A stretch of DNA of 64,000 nt from Betaproteobacteria bacterium. GTDB taxonomy: Bacteria; Pseudomonadota; Gammaproteobacteria; Burkholderiales; Rhodocyclaceae. The stretch spans positions 21,297-85,296 of the forward strand of contig JAGVUA010000065.1 in assembly GCA_019136545.1 (NCBI GenBank). The letters are read 5' to 3'. Position numbers and translations under genes: made by a program. The notes under the pieces were generated by a model, which was not told the DNA's origin, did no database searches, and saw only the letters and a program-made list of their open reading frames with translations. Of the stretch, positions 47,808 through 56,460 are shown piece by piece. Within the stretch, counting starts at the first letter, position 1; every line of letters begins with the position of its first letter.

Positions 47808-48677
47808 CTACTGGACGCCGGCGACGGCGTCCAGCATTTCCTTGGTGGTATCCGGATGGTTGGCGATGGTCATGAACTGCCCCATGCCCAATGACGGCCA
47901 TGCCAATGCCGTCCGATAGCGGCCGAACAAGGCCATGACCTTGCCGTTGACGACGAATATTTCCCACGGCAATGCCGCGACATGGTCGGGCCCGATCTTG
48001 TTGGCCCACCAGCCTTCGCCAAGCTCGGGATCGTTCAAGGACACGCCGAAGACGGCCAGTTTCTTGTCGGCGGCAACGAACTCGTAAACCTTGCCGGTTC
48101 CCTTGACACCCCTGGCCAGATTGTCGCGCACGATCTTCACCGCCTCATCGAAGCTCTTATGTTCGGTCAGCGTGGTCTTGTCGCTGTCGAAGCGCTCCAT
48201 CATGACCATGTAGCGGTATTTGGCCAGATCGTCGGCCGGAACGTCGCCGCCGAACGCCGCGCCCGTTCCGAGCGCCTGCTCCAGCTTGCCGGCCGCCGCC
48301 CTGACCGCCGCTTCCGCCTTGCCATAGTCCTTGCGCAGGTAAGCGCGCTGCCAGTACTCGAGATTGACATAGGACACCGTACCGTCGGCCTTGACGCCGA
48401 TCCGGATCGGAATCGCCGCGACGGCGGTTCCGCCGATGGCTTTGGCCGCTTCCGTCAACCCGGGCTCGGTAACCACCACGGTCGCCTGCTTCGGCAAGCC
48501 TTTGGGCATGTGGCGCCCGATCACGGTGAAGCCGGCGCCGTCGAGCTTTTGCTCGACCGCGGCAACCGCGGCGGCCAGGTCACCGCCCGTCACTTTGGTG
48601 CCGTACACATAAGGCTGCAATGCCAGGGCGCACCACGACATCAGGGCGCATGCCAAGCCGAAAATCCATTTCATCAT
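47808..48677 (-). CDS. secreted protein of unknown function (DUF302-like)
   Basis: A 289-residue protein with a clear signal peptide (MMKWIFGLACALMSWCALAL). The N-terminal region GGDLAAAVAAVEQKLDGAGFTVIG resembles DUF302-type sequences. The middle has a basic/aromatic patch (YWQRAYLRKDY), and the C-terminal part ends with a conserved-looking MTIANHPDTTKEMLDAV. No catalytic motif is seen. It follows the FadL-type porin gene, separated by a terminator, and borders the sulfur block; a periplasmic sulfur or copper role is only a guess. Confidence 0.7.
   Translation of the reverse strand: MMKWIFGLACALMSWCALALQPYVYGTKVTGGDLAAAVAAVEQKLDGAGFTVIGRHMPKGLPKQATVVVTEPGLTEAAKAIGGTAVAAIPIRIGVKADGTVSYVNLEYWQRAYLRKDYGKAEAAVRAAAGKLEQALGTGAAFGGDVPADDLAKYRYMVMMERFDSDKTTLTEHKSFDEAVKIVRDNLARGVKGTGKVYEFVAADKKLAVFGVSLNDPELGEGWWANKIGPDHVAALPWEIFVVNGKVMALFGRYRTALAWPSLGMGQFMTIANHPDTTKEMLDAVAGVQ
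47811..47834 (+). terminator. valS: possible terminator of valS
   Basis: A perfect 10-bp stem CTGGACGCCG / CGGCGTCCAG with a GCGA loop. The T-run is weak. It overlaps the last codons of the convergent gene. Confidence 0.45.
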
Positions 48678-48718
48678 TTCGGTTCCTCCTCGCCTGGGTC
48701 GGTCGGCGCACCAGGAAT

Positions 48719-48745
48719 GAAAAAGCCGGCTGGAGCAGCCGGCTT
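48719..48745 (-). terminator. terminator after the FadL-like porin gene
   Basis: AAGCCGGCT / AGCCGGCTT with a 5-nt loop, followed by TTTTTCATT on the minus strand. Confidence 0.85.
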
Positions 48746-48771
48746 GAAGTCGATATACCTTTCGGATCGGA

Positions 48772-50037
48772 TCAGAACCTGAGGCCGTAGGCGATGCCGA
48801 GCGAATCCTCGTACATGCGCAGATTCACGTTGCCGCCGGGAAAGCCTCCTCCCGCGGGAATGGAATTGGCGCCATGAACCGTCTTCTCGAAGGCATGCAT
48901 ATAGCTCAGGCTAAGCTCGGACTTGTTCGACAGCGCCCATGTCGCGCCAAACGTCAGATGCGTTTCCACGGTAGCGGGTGCAAGGATGTTGAACAGCGTC
49001 TGGCTCGATCGAATCGGTTGACGGGCGGTGCTGAGGCCGCCACGCAGCGTCAGCGTCTTCGAATAATCGTAGCTCACCCCTAGCTTGTAAGCTGTCATGT
49101 CGCGCCAACCAAAGCCGGCACCGTTGGAACTGCCCACCTGGCACATGCCGGCAAACAGGCAGTCGACCTTGTTGCCGACCGAGTCGACGTCGCTGTAGTT
49201 GATCCTTTGCACGTCGAAGGCGACCGTCAACGCCGGCATGGCCTTGAACGCCACGCCGATGCCGTAGGTTTCGGGAATATCGAAATCGCCCTTGCCGGCG
49301 AATAACCCCTTGTACTTGTCGAACTCGCCCATGTGCGTTTTCGACTGGTAGGTGGCGCCGATGGTCACGGCATCGGTAATTTTCCCCGTGTAGCCCACCT
49401 TGACGCCCCAGCCCGTGGAACTGTCATTGCCGCGGTTGGTCACGTTGCCCGGCGACGACGAGAAACAGCTCGGGCACGGTCCGGCGAAGTTCTGCAAGCC
49501 CTTGGCCTCGAAACGCTGGTAAGCCAGGTTCAACGAGATCCCCAATGCTTGACCGGGAGCCACTTGTATCGCGAAAGTCGGCGCAATGAACAACTGCGAA
49601 AGATCCACGCCGGCCCTGGAAGTGCCAAACAGCGGAATCCCTTTCTTGTAGTCGGTATTCATGCCGCCATTGCCGTAAACCGAAACACCCACCGACATCG
49701 TCGGGCTGATCATCCTGTTGTAGCCGAACTCGGGGATGAAGAAGTTCTCGGTGTCGTTGCCGCTATAGCTGCCATTGATCGGCGGGTAGCCGGTCTCGAG
49801 TTTCGCGCTGCGATTTGGCCGGAACCAGATCAGGCCGATATCCATGCGATCACCGACCATGACCATGCCAGCCGGATTGGTGGCCGCCGCCAAGGAATCC
49901 TGGGGCATCGCGATGCCCACCCCGGCCATCCCCTGAGATTTCACGCCATAGCCATGCTGGAGATAGCCATTGGTCGCCAACACCGGCGTCGCTATCCCGG
50001 CTAATGCAAGTATCGATACGAGTTTTCCGATTTTCAT
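48772..50037 (-). CDS. outer-membrane transport protein, OMPP1/FadL/TodX family
   Basis: A 421-residue outer-membrane barrel. A signal peptide (KLVSILALAGIATPVLA) is followed by the FadL hatch start TNGYLQHGYGVKSQGMAGVGIA and NPAGMVM. Alternating strands continue to a terminal aromatic residue (LRF). FadL porins pass hydrophobic molecules such as fatty acids or aromatics; in sulfur oxidisers similar porins sit near sulfur genes, so uptake of hydrophobic sulfur is possible but unproven. Located upstream of dsrE2, tusA and soe genes on the same strand. Confidence 0.93.
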   Translation of the reverse strand: MKIGKLVSILALAGIATPVLATNGYLQHGYGVKSQGMAGVGIAMPQDSLAAATNPAGMVMVGDRMDIGLIWFRPNRSAKLETGYPPINGSYSGNDTENFFIPEFGYNRMISPTMSVGVSVYGNGGMNTDYKKGIPLFGTSRAGVDLSQLFIAPTFAIQVAPGQALGISLNLAYQRFEAKGLQNFAGPCPSCFSSSPGNVTNRGNDSSTGWGVKVGYTGKITDAVTIGATYQSKTHMGEFDKYKGLFAGKGDFDIPETYGIGVAFKAMPALTVAFDVQRINYSDVDSVGNKVDCLFAGMCQVGSSNGAGFGWRDMTAYKLGVSYDYSKTLTLRGGLSTARQPIRSSQTLFNILAPATVETHLTFGATWALSNKSELSLSYMHAFEKTVHGANSIPAGGGFPGGNVNLRMYEDSLGIAYGLRF

Positions 50038-50082
50038 GTTGTCCCCTAGGAGTCGGTTGGCGGAAGTGCGTCACTCAAGTGA

Positions 50083-50697
50083 TTAGATAAACAAGCAAAC
50101 ATCGGAAGTCTGAGCCACCGGCAGGAACGACGCAGCCCCCACGTAGTCCATGTCATCGACGAAATCGTCGTGACTGAAGCCGAACAACTCGACGGTCATC
50201 TGGCAAACGACGAACTTGACGCCGGCCTCCCGGGATAGCTCGCGCAGTTCGGCAATGCTGGCCACGCCGTTGTTCTTGATGGTCTGCTGCATCAGGGAGG
50301 TGGCGACCGTTTCAAACCCGGGAATGCCGGCCTGGACGATGTTCGGGATATTCCAGTTGATGCCCTTGAACCAGTCCGGGCCGAAAGGCATTTTCATCGG
50401 CATGCCGGGATTGCCCAGCGGGCTGACCTTGAGGTCCGAGACGTCCTTCTTGACCAGGTTCAGGCCATAGAAGGTGAAAAAGATCGTCACGTCCCAGCCG
50501 AGCGCAGCGGCGGTCGAAGCGAGGATAAAGGGCGGATAGGCCCAGTCCAGCGTCCCCTTGGTGGCAATGATCGCCATCGACGGCGTCTTGCTCTCCTGAA
50601 TCTCCTTCAACTTTGCTTCGATCTTGGCGGGCAGCAGTTCGTCGAGACGCTGACGAATCAAGTCATCGATAACGGCAATTTCGGGAGTGGCGCCCAT
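50083..50697 (-). CDS. dsrE2: DsrE2-type sulfur carrier (DsrE/DsrF/DrsH family)
   Basis: A 204-residue DsrE-family protein. KTPSMAIIATKGTLDWAYPPFILASTAAALG is the first conserved block with a hydrophobic helix, and KFVVCQMTVELFG carries the conserved Cys near 165. DsrE2 proteins accompany TusA and rhodanese and relay sulfane sulfur in the cytoplasm. The ATG at 50697 has an AAGGAGG site; 13 upstream codons were excluded. An inverted repeat lies about 55-70 bp upstream of the start. Confidence 0.85.
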   Translation of the reverse strand: MGATPEIAVIDDLIRQRLDELLPAKIEAKLKEIQESKTPSMAIIATKGTLDWAYPPFILASTAAALGWDVTIFFTFYGLNLVKKDVSDLKVSPLGNPGMPMKMPFGPDWFKGINWNIPNIVQAGIPGFETVATSLMQQTIKNNGVASIAELRELSREAGVKFVVCQMTVELFGFSHDDFVDDMDYVGAASFLPVAQTSDVCLFI

Positions 50698-50751
50698 GAT
50701 TCCTCCTTGTAAGTTCTCGACCGTCGGGCAGGCCAAGACTAACTATTTATT

Positions 50752-50769
50752 ACCATATGGCACTATGGT
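50752..50769. promoter_or_regulatory. inverted repeat upstream of dsrE2
   Basis: ACCATA-N6-TATGGT in an AT-rich stretch unlike its surroundings; a likely regulator site for dsrE2. Confidence 0.4.
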
Positions 50770-50842
50770 TATATTGCAGCTCCGTGTCGAACAGTTTGTT
50801 CTTATGGCCGCATAATTTCAAGGCAACACGTCTCTCGACGTC

Positions 50843-50870
50843 GAAAAGACGAAGGGCGCCCCAGGCGCCC
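50843..50870 (-). terminator. terminator after tusA
   Basis: GGGCGCC, loop TGG, GGCGCCC, then TTCGTCTTTT on the minus strand. Confidence 0.75.
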
Positions 50871-50891
50871 TCCCGGCATCCGGCAAGAAGC

Positions 50892-51119
50892 TTACTTGCG
50901 CTTGATGTAAAACTCGAATTCCTTGTTGTTCTCCGCCGACGACAGCAGCTCGTTGCCGGTCTGCTTGGCAAACGCCTGAAAATCCTTCACCGAACCGGGG
51001 TCGGTGGCGATGATGCGAAGCACTTGGCCGGAAGTCATCTCGGCCAGCGCCTTCTTGGCGCGCAGGATGGGCAACGGACAGTTCAGGCCGCGGGCATCGA
51101 GTTCCTTGTCAAAATTCAT
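50892..51119 (-). CDS. tusA: sulfurtransferase TusA
   Basis: A 75-residue TusA. DARGLNCPLPILRAKKALAEM holds the active Cys14 in the C-P-x-P motif, and the C-terminal FEFYIKRK completes the two-layer fold. TusA carries persulfide sulfur between donors and acceptors such as DsrE proteins. It has its own terminator and lies between dsrE2 and soeC. Confidence 0.95.
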   Translation of the reverse strand: MNFDKELDARGLNCPLPILRAKKALAEMTSGQVLRIIATDPGSVKDFQAFAKQTGNELLSSAENNKEFEFYIKRK

Positions 51120-51235
51120 GGCGTTTCCTCGTTGGTTATGGTTGGTGGATGGAGATTCACGATCTCGCCTGATGCGGAAAATGATATTCCCACATCGGCT
51201 TGCTCGGCAATATCAACAACTTTCCAGTAGGCATA

Positions 51236-52216
51236 TCAGGCTACCGACTGATAGTACAAGTTCTGCGGATGGCTGGCCTGGGCGAAGAAGAACCAACGCT
51301 CGGCGAGCAGCCCCGCGAATTGGATAATGAACGCGGCGGTCAAGCTTGGCGCCGGCGCCTCGGAAACCGTTGCCACGCTCAGCAAGGCCATTGGCACGAT
51401 AAACGCGAACGCCAGGAAAAACCACTTCACCATACTCAACAGCGCGTCCGGCTGGCCGTGAAAAAACTCACGGGTATTGAACGAGCCGCCCATCGCACCC
51501 TGAGCTTTCTGCACGATGCGCGGATGCTTGATGCCCAGCGCCGATTGCAAGGTCGATTTCGGCTTCAGCCGAGCATTCCGCACAAGCGCAGCAACGCGAC
51601 CGACCATGGCGATGAACGCAATAGCCAAGGCCCACCCGGCGTAGAAACGCGTCAACCCCGGCAAGGCCCACGCCGAGAACAGCGCGGCAAACGCGAATCC
51701 TGACGCACCCCCCAGCAGGATGTAATTGATCACCGTCAAAGGCGTATGCCATTCCCTCAGGAACCGCAAGCATGCATACACCATGCCGGTGCAGACATAG
51801 AGCGCAAAGGCCAGCAAGGTACCCGCGGCGCCGAGCACGGCGGTGAGGTTGATCGGTGCGCCGCTCGGAAGCCTGGCCAACGCGGGATTGACGCCCAAGC
51901 CATGGGCCGCGCCGTACAGGAACACGGTTCCCATGAATGCCGGCAGCACGATGACTTCTCGCGACAGCCACGAGGTGCGCCATTGCGCCGCCGCCCGCCA
52001 GGCACGCTCGGGCCGGCCCAGATGAAAGAAGGAAGCGACCAGACCGCCGGCGAGAAACAGCAGCGCACAGGCGCTGCCCAGCGCGTAAAAGCTTGTCGGC
52101 TGAGGCGACAGCAGGCCGAAGGCCGCATAGGACTCGGCCGTAAACAATGCCAGGAACAGGCCCTGGCCGGCACCGATCAGGGTGGTCAGAAAAATGACGG
52201 AGAATGCCGGTTTCAT
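51236..52216 (-). CDS. soeC: SoeC: membrane anchor of sulfite dehydrogenase (DmsC/NrfD type)
   Basis: A 326-residue protein with about eight hydrophobic helices, starting KPAFSVIFLTTLIGAGQGLF and including ASFFHLGRPERAWRAAAQWRTSWLSRE, the DmsC-type quinone-site region. In cytoplasmic SoeABC it passes electrons from sulfite oxidation to quinone. Order is soeA-soeB-soeC with 6 bp to soeB. Related to DmsC; the assignment rests on its partners. Confidence 0.8.
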   Translation of the reverse strand: MKPAFSVIFLTTLIGAGQGLFLALFTAESYAAFGLLSPQPTSFYALGSACALLFLAGGLVASFFHLGRPERAWRAAAQWRTSWLSREVIVLPAFMGTVFLYGAAHGLGVNPALARLPSGAPINLTAVLGAAGTLLAFALYVCTGMVYACLRFLREWHTPLTVINYILLGGASGFAFAALFSAWALPGLTRFYAGWALAIAFIAMVGRVAALVRNARLKPKSTLQSALGIKHPRIVQKAQGAMGGSFNTREFFHGQPDALLSMVKWFFLAFAFIVPMALLSVATVSEAPAPSLTAAFIIQFAGLLAERWFFFAQASHPQNLYYQSVA

Positions 52217-52222
52217 GCGTGG

Positions 52223-52954
52223 CTACCAACTCGTGACATCGTCGAGCGCGGGCTCGGCCTTGTCGGGCTTGGGCAGCAGGCCGTCGATCTTGAGCGGATT
52301 GTCGGCGCGCTCGATCTCGTCGTGGCGGATGCGCAGCTTGATCTTGCGCCGCGGCAGGTAGTGGTTGGCCGGGCTGGTGCCCCATTCGGGCATCAACGGG
52401 TAGCCGCCGGCCTCGCGGATGGCGCGGCTCACTTCCGACTCGGGATCGTGGATGTCGCCGAACAGCCGCGCGCTGGTCGGACAGGCGCGCACGCAGGCGG
52501 GCCGGCGCTCTTCTTCGGTCATGCTTTTATCGTAGATGCGGTCGACGCAGAGCGTGCACTTCTTCATGATCTTCTGCGCTTCGTCGAACTCGCGCGCGCC
52601 GTAGGGGCAGGCCCAGGAGCAGTACTTGCAGCCAATGCACTTGTCGTAATCGACGAGAACGATGCCGTCCTCCTTGCGCTTGTACGAGGCGCCGGTCGGG
52701 CAGACCGGCACGCAGGGCGGGTCTTCGCAGTGCAGACAGGACTTCGGAAAATGCACCGTCTCGGTGTTGGGGAACTCGCCGACTTCGAAAGTCTGCACGC
52801 GGTTGAAGAAAGTACCGGTCGGATTCTTGTCGTAAGGGTTCTGGTCCACCATCGGGCCGGCCGGGCCGGAAGTATTCCACTCCTTGCAGTTGGTGACGCA
52901 AGCATGGCAGCCGACGCAGACGTTGAGGTCGATCACGAGAGCCAACTGCGTCAT
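52223..52954 (-). CDS. soeB: SoeB: iron-sulfur subunit of sulfite dehydrogenase
   Basis: A 243-residue ferredoxin-like subunit with four [4Fe-4S] sites: CVGCHACVTNC at 13-23, CLHCEDPPCVPVCP near 64, CIGCKYCSWACP near 97, and CTLCVDR with CVRACP near 124-150. It wires the molybdenum subunit to SoeC. The ATG overlaps the soeA stop (ATGA), which fixes the start. Confidence 0.88.
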   Translation of the reverse strand: MTQLALVIDLNVCVGCHACVTNCKEWNTSGPAGPMVDQNPYDKNPTGTFFNRVQTFEVGEFPNTETVHFPKSCLHCEDPPCVPVCPTGASYKRKEDGIVLVDYDKCIGCKYCSWACPYGAREFDEAQKIMKKCTLCVDRIYDKSMTEEERRPACVRACPTSARLFGDIHDPESEVSRAIREAGGYPLMPEWGTSPANHYLPRRKIKLRIRHDEIERADNPLKIDGLLPKPDKAEPALDDVTSW

Positions 52955-55824
52955 TTCTTGGCTCCTGCAAAGAAATTCCACACTGACTTGCGCTGCGCTT
53001 GTCCGGGGTAAGGCTTGAGCGGCTCGAACTGCGGCTCCGTCCGTTGTGCTTCGGGCGGCGTGTCGCCATCACTGACTTTCGAAATCCTCACGCGCACGTC
53101 GAACCACGCCGCCTGGCCGGTGATCGGATCGGAGTTGGAAACGCGTCGGTCGCCGCCCTGGTCGCTGGTCGGCAGTTCTTCCGAGATCAGGTGATTGAGC
53201 AGGAAGCCGAGTTGCGACTCGTTGGCGTCGGGCGCCAGGTTCCAGGCGCCGGCCGCCTTGCCGATGGCGTTCCAGGTCCACACCGTGCCCGGCTCGACGG
53301 CCTCCGAATGCTTGGCCATGCACTTCACTTTGCCCCACTGCGACTCGACCCAGATCCAGTCGCCGTCCTCGATGCCATTGACGCGCGCCGTGTGCGTGTT
53401 CACGTAGAGCAGGTTGTGGGCGTGGATCTGCCGCAGCCAGGCATTCTGCGAATCCCAGGAGTGGTACATCGCCATCGGCCGCTGGGTGATCGCGGCGAGC
53501 GGATATTTATGTTTGTCGGTCGCCTGCCCCTCCAGCGTGTCGTAGTAGAAGGGCAGCGGGTCGAAATAGGTCTCGACGCGTTTGGCCAGATGCGCCGGCG
53601 GCTTGCGGGTGTAGCCCTTGCCCTGCGCCGCGGTGCGGAATTTCTGCAGCACCTCGGAATAGAGATGGATCAGGATGGGTTCGGCATAGCGCGTGATGCG
53701 GTTGCGCTGCGACCATTCGAGATAACCCTTGTTCCAGTTGCGCATGTACTGGTAGCTCTTGGGCAATTCGTAGTGGAAAACGCAATCGTTCTTGGCGTAC
53801 ATCTCCCACTGGGCCGGGTTCGGTTCGCCGCGCAAATGCTTCTCGCCGCCCTTGCCGCGCCAGCCGGACAGGAAGCCGATGCCGGAGCCGGGCTCGGTCT
53901 CGTAGTTGACAATGAAGTCCGGGTAGTCGCGGTATTTGCGCTGACCCTCCTTGGTAACGAAGGCCGGCAGCTTGAGGCGCGAGCCGAGCTCGATCAGCAC
54001 TTCCTGGAAGGGTTTGCACTCGCCGGTCGGCGGCACCACGGGAATGCGCACGGAATCCACCGGGCCGTCGAATTCCGAGATCGGCCGGTCGAGAATGGAC
54101 ATGACGTCGTGACGCTCGAGGTAGGTCGTGTCGGGCAGGATCAGGTCGGCGAAGGCCGTCATCTCGGACTGGAAGGCATCGGCGACGACGATGAAGGGAA
54201 TCTTGTATTCGCCTTGCTCATCCTTGTCGTTCAACATTTTCCGGACTTCGACCGTGTTCATGGTCGAGTTCCAGGCCATGTTGGCCATGAAGATCAGCAG
54301 CGTGTCGATGCGGTACGGATCGCCGCGCCAGGCGTTGGTGATGGCGTTGTGCATCAGGCCGTGCACCGACAGCGGATACTCCCACGAGAAGCCCTTGTCG
54401 AGCCGCACCGGGCCGCCGTTCTCGTCGACGAACAAATCGTCGGGATCGGCGGGCCAGCCGAGCGCCATGCCGTCGAGCGGCCGGTTCGGCTGCACCGCCT
54501 GCGGGTGGTTGGGCGGACGCGCGCAGGGCGGAATCGGCCGCGGAAACGGCGCCTTGTGGCGGAAGCCGCCGGGGCGGTCGATGGTGCCGAGCAGCGACAT
54601 CAGGATGCCCAGCGCGCGGATGGTCTGGAAGCCGTTCGAGTGTGCCGCCAGGCCGCGCATGGCGTGGAAGGCAACGGGATTGCCGGTGACGGTGTCGTGC
54701 TCGTTGCCCCAGGAGTCGGTCCAGGCGATCGGCAGTTCGATGCGCTGGTCGCGCGCCGTGACGCCCATTTCATACGCCAGCCGGCGGATCGTGTCGGCCG
54801 GCACGCCGGTGACGCCCTCGGCCCATTCCGGCGAGTATTGCGCGACGCGTTCCTTCAGCAACTGGAACGACGGCTTCACCGGCACGCCATGAAGGTCGAA
54901 TTTGCCCAACAGAAAGGGATCGGCGCCCGGTTTGTGCGTCACCACCGACGTGTTGGTGTTGCGGTCCCACCAGAGCTTGTCCTGCGGATCGTAGCAAGCC
55001 TCTTCCTCGGGCACCTCGGTGCGCAGGAACATGCCGAACTCGTCGCTCTTCTCGTCGGCATTCACGAGCTGACCGGCATTGGTGTACCTGACGAGGAAGT
55101 CGCGGTCGTAGAGGCCCTTGGCGATGATCTCGTGCAGGAAGGCCAGCAGCAGCGCGCCGTCGGTACCCGGTCGGATCGGCACCCATTCGTCGGCGATCGC
55201 CGAGTAGCCGGTGCGCACGGGATTGATGGAGACGAAGCGGCCGCCGTCGCGCTTGAACTTGGCGATGGCCATCTTGAGCGGGTTGGAATGATGATCCTCG
55301 GCGGTACCGATCATCACGAACAGCTTGGCGCGATCGAGGTCCGGGCCGCCGAATTCCCAGAACGAACCACCGATGGTGTAGATCATGCCGGCGGCCATGT
55401 TCACCGAACAGAAACCGCCGTGCGCCGCGTAGTTGGGCGTACCGAACTGGCGGGCGAACAGGCCGGTCAGCGCCTGCATCTGGTCGCGACCGGTGAACAG
55501 CGCGAACTTCTTCGGATCAGTCGCGCGGATCCTGCCGAGCCGCTCGGCCAGCGTCGAGAACGCCTCTTCCCAGCTAATCGGCTCGAACTGGCCGGCACCG
55601 CGCTCAGCGTCGGCCTTGCGGCGCAGCGGTTTGGTCAGGCGCGCGGGCGAGTACTGCTTCATGATGCCCGAGCTGCCCTTGGCGCAGATCACGCCCTTGT
55701 TGAGCGGATGGTCCGGGTTGCCGTCGATGTAGCGCACCTCGCCGTCGCGCAGATGCACGCGGATGCCGCAGCGGCAAGCGCACATGTAGCACGTCGTCTT
55801 CTTGATCTCCTCGACCGCGGGCAT
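52951..55824 (-). CDS. soeA: SoeA: molybdopterin subunit of cytoplasmic sulfite dehydrogenase
   Basis: A 957-residue molybdopterin oxidoreductase of the DMSO-reductase family. The N-terminus starts directly with the [4Fe-4S] site CYMCACRC (C12, C15, C19) and CAKGSSG near 47. There is no twin-arginine signal, so it is cytoplasmic, as expected for SoeABC and unlike tetrathionate or polysulfide reductases. GGFCSVNMAAGM covers the active-site region. It would oxidise sulfite to sulfate. The ATG at 55824 is used; a TTG two codons earlier is less likely. Copy 11 of the 24-bp motif encodes KVSDGDTP near the C-terminus. A related oxidoreductase of this family is the main alternative. Confidence 0.82.
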   Translation of the reverse strand: MPAVEEIKKTTCYMCACRCGIRVHLRDGEVRYIDGNPDHPLNKGVICAKGSSGIMKQYSPARLTKPLRRKADAERGAGQFEPISWEEAFSTLAERLGRIRATDPKKFALFTGRDQMQALTGLFARQFGTPNYAAHGGFCSVNMAAGMIYTIGGSFWEFGGPDLDRAKLFVMIGTAEDHHSNPLKMAIAKFKRDGGRFVSINPVRTGYSAIADEWVPIRPGTDGALLLAFLHEIIAKGLYDRDFLVRYTNAGQLVNADEKSDEFGMFLRTEVPEEEACYDPQDKLWWDRNTNTSVVTHKPGADPFLLGKFDLHGVPVKPSFQLLKERVAQYSPEWAEGVTGVPADTIRRLAYEMGVTARDQRIELPIAWTDSWGNEHDTVTGNPVAFHAMRGLAAHSNGFQTIRALGILMSLLGTIDRPGGFRHKAPFPRPIPPCARPPNHPQAVQPNRPLDGMALGWPADPDDLFVDENGGPVRLDKGFSWEYPLSVHGLMHNAITNAWRGDPYRIDTLLIFMANMAWNSTMNTVEVRKMLNDKDEQGEYKIPFIVVADAFQSEMTAFADLILPDTTYLERHDVMSILDRPISEFDGPVDSVRIPVVPPTGECKPFQEVLIELGSRLKLPAFVTKEGQRKYRDYPDFIVNYETEPGSGIGFLSGWRGKGGEKHLRGEPNPAQWEMYAKNDCVFHYELPKSYQYMRNWNKGYLEWSQRNRITRYAEPILIHLYSEVLQKFRTAAQGKGYTRKPPAHLAKRVETYFDPLPFYYDTLEGQATDKHKYPLAAITQRPMAMYHSWDSQNAWLRQIHAHNLLYVNTHTARVNGIEDGDWIWVESQWGKVKCMAKHSEAVEPGTVWTWNAIGKAAGAWNLAPDANESQLGFLLNHLISEELPTSDQGGDRRVSNSDPITGQAAWFDVRVRISKVSDGDTPPEAQRTEPQFEPLKPYPGQAQRKSVWNFFAGAKK
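53056..53079 (-). repeat. 24-bp dispersed motif, copy 11 (in soeA)
   Basis: Core AAAGTCAG, then TGATGGCGACA, then CGCCG; read in frame as KVSDGDTP. Confidence 0.8.
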
Positions 55825-55896
55825 GGGCAATTTTTTGTAAATTAGGAATTTGCGATATTCTCGCAGGGATGAAGCAGGATCAACAGCCGAAAACTT

Positions 55897-55910
55897 TTAT
55901 TCGCGAATAA
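55897..55910. promoter_or_regulatory. perfect 14-bp palindrome in the soeA divergent region
   Basis: TTATTCGCGAATAA lies 3 bp before the start of the 134-residue gene and about 73 bp before soeA. A weaker TGCGA-N5-TCGCA repeat lies near 55852-55866. It may be an operator for both genes. Confidence 0.45.
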
Positions 55911-55913
55911 GCC

Positions 55914-56318
55914 ATGCCAGACATCCACCCCGACTTCTCCGACAGCGAACTGAAGCTGATCGGCCAAACGCTCTTCGAACGCTATGACCGCATGGTGGCC
56001 TTGCAGACCGGCGATGCCGAGATTCAGCTTCGCCCGGACAGCGACGTTCTCGACACCTGTCCGGTCGTCCATTGGGAGGAGCGCGGCGCGCATTTCGTCG
56101 TCTTCAAGCTCGGCGACGCGCGCTTCAAGGCGCAATTTTTCTACAACGACGCCACCCAGTACGGCACCGGCAAGGAGAGCTTCGACAACCTCGGCGATTG
56201 CGTGGTCACGCTGCTCCAGGTGCAGGCCGATCATGAACAGCAGATGAAGGGCATCCGCTCGGGAATGACGCGCCTGGACATCGAAGGTGAAAATTACGAT
56301 GGCCCCCTGGTGATCTGA
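55914..56318 (+). CDS. uncharacterised protein divergent from soeABC
   Basis: A 134-residue soluble protein I do not recognise. It is acidic, with a strand-rich middle (VLDTCPVVHWEERGAHFVVFKLGDARFKAQFF, split by turns) and one cysteine. Codon use looks normal. Position next to soeA and a palindrome suggests it is expressed with the sulfur genes; the role is unknown. Confidence 0.7.
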   Translation: MPDIHPDFSDSELKLIGQTLFERYDRMVALQTGDAEIQLRPDSDVLDTCPVVHWEERGAHFVVFKLGDARFKAQFFYNDATQYGTGKESFDNLGDCVVTLLQVQADHEQQMKGIRSGMTRLDIEGENYDGPLVI

Positions 56319-56460
56319 TGAAACCAGTTGCCCGCCCCTCCCGACCGCCCACGGCTGGCGTTGCACAGCCCGCCGGCTCCAGCGGCGCCGAGCAATACGC
56401 CGCGAATTCCCGCTTCCGCCGCCTCGCGGGGAGGAGCCCGCAACCTCGCTACGCTCGCAC

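Noticed and set aside
52951-55824. Tetrathionate or polysulfide reductase large subunit
   Set aside because: No twin-arginine signal at the N-terminus, so a periplasmic enzyme is unlikely.
52999-55845. 948-codon ORF on the plus strand
   Set aside because: Antisense shadow of soeA.
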